A stretch of DNA of 5,240 nt, taken from assembly GCA_964626385.1 (NCBI GenBank), contig CAZVEO010000095.1:1-5240 (forward strand), in the 5' to 3' direction. A program made the position numbers and the translations under genes. The notes under the pieces are model-generated. The model did not search any database. It was not told where the DNA came from and saw only the letters and a list, made by a program, of their open reading frames with translations. This document shows, one piece after another, positions 4,986 to 5,240 of this stretch. This DNA comes from Scybalousia_A sp964626385 (GTDB taxonomy: Bacteria > Bacteroidota > Bacteroidia > Bacteroidales > P3). How positions within the stretch are numbered: position 1 is the first letter of the stretch; each line of letters begins with the position of its first letter.

Positions 4986-5163
4986 TATAGGTTTTTATGA
5001 GTTAGCATAGGTTTTGATGGGTTAGCATAGACTTTAATGCTTTAGCCTCAGGCTTTTTATAAGAGCAAAGCCGTTAAAAAAAAAGTTTATCATACGCTTA
5101 TGCGTCTTATAAAAACACCCTATGGGTGCAGGCTGTGCTTGTGCTAACTCATTACAACCTATA
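4986..5163. repeat. 178-bp MITE-like element with 22-bp inverted ends and internal mini-hairpins
   Basis: The ends 4986-5007 and 5142-5163 are inverted repeats with 20 of 22 bases matching. Just inside the left end, a 20-bp tandem unit (4992-5011, 5012-5031) carries GTTAGCATAG twice. The interior holds mini-palindromes: AGCC-TCA-GGCT (5044-5054), an inverted relative of the GGCTTTGC hairpin (5055-5076), ACGC-TTAT-GCGT (5094-5105), CACCC-TAT-GGGTG (5116-5128) and CAGGCTGTGC (5129-5138). The last four have relatives in the left block. No target-site duplication is evident and no transposase is present. It may be a non-autonomous mobile element or an accretion of palindromic repeats. Confidence 0.5.
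5116..5128 (-). terminator. Terminator-like hairpin within the right repeat block
   Basis: The minus strand reads CACCC-ATA-GGGTG followed by TTTTTATAA. It is the counterpart of 167-179. No minus-strand gene is seen immediately upstream of it within the window, so its target transcript is unclear. Confidence 0.4.
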
Positions 5164-5203
5164 TTAACCCATAGCATGAGGTATGTTTTTTTTATATTTT
5201 TCT

Positions 5204-5239
5204 TATATTTGCAGTTCAAAAACAAAGAGAGAAAAGGAG
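5204..5239 (+). promoter_or_regulatory. Promoter and Shine-Dalgarno of a gene starting beyond the window
   Basis: TATATTTG at 5204-5211 matches the TAnnTTTG -7 box. TATG at 5182-5185 (18-bp gap) is an imperfect -33 box. A purine-rich leader follows and ends in AAGGAG at 5234-5239, a good Shine-Dalgarno sequence. A start codon would be expected a few bases past the end. Unlike the two minus-strand genes, this one appears to use an SD. Confidence 0.5.
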
Positions 5240-5240
5240 C

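Noticed and set aside
5034..5225. 63-codon minus-strand ORF starting with TTG
   Set aside because: It covers the hairpin repeat block and the divergent promoter, uses a weak start codon and has no family resemblance.

Overview
The window is AT-rich DNA from a member of the Bacteroidota, most likely Bacteroidales. Evidence: a DUF4301-family protein (a family I know mainly from this phylum), and promoters that fit the Bacteroidetes primary-sigma consensus (TTTG about 20 bp upstream of TAnnTTTG). Protein-coding starts lack a clear Shine-Dalgarno and have A-rich leaders instead. The tRNA does not encode CCA. I cannot name a genus.

Layout. All recognisable genes lie on the minus strand and read from right to left. 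A tRNA-Phe(GAA) at 4177-4249 has its own promoter (4272-4303) and its own strand-specific terminator (4135-4175). Next comes a 509-aa DUF4301 protein (2512-4041), then a 736-aa exported helical-repeat protein of unknown function (204-2414). Each protein gene has its own TACCTTTG -7 box 27-28 bp before the ATG, so they look like separate transcription units rather than one operon. The exported-protein gene ends in three tandem triloop hairpins (145-205), each followed by a T-rich tract on the minus strand. The first of these overlaps the stop codon.

From 4250 to 5240 there is about 1 kb without a convincing gene, but it is rich in structure. In order it holds: the tRNA promoter; an 8-bp hairpin (4394-4417); a degenerate repeat block (4437-4540); a 47-bp A-tract; a very good plus-strand promoter (4635-4666) leading into a perfect 17-bp palindrome (4736-4773) with a third half-copy beside it; a 19-bp exact direct repeat (4713-4731 and 4894-4912) around that palindrome; and a 178-bp element with 22-bp inverted ends (4986-5163) packed with mini-hairpins. 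At the far right, a plus-strand -7 box and a Shine-Dalgarno sequence point to a gene starting just beyond 5240.

The most interesting pattern is that the two ends of the window (1-205 and 4986-5163) share several short modules: a GAGTTAGC-type repeat, a CACCC-NNN-GGGTG hairpin, a CAGGCTGTGC hairpin and a GGCTTTGC hairpin joined by TTATAAAA linkers. The modules are reshuffled and partly inverted, and the copies differ almost only by transitions. This looks like a dispersed mosaic palindromic repeat family that can serve as intrinsic terminators. The second most interesting point is that the DUF4301 protein shows, in the expected order, motifs reminiscent of UDP-sugar/UDP-GlcNAc pyrophosphorylases.
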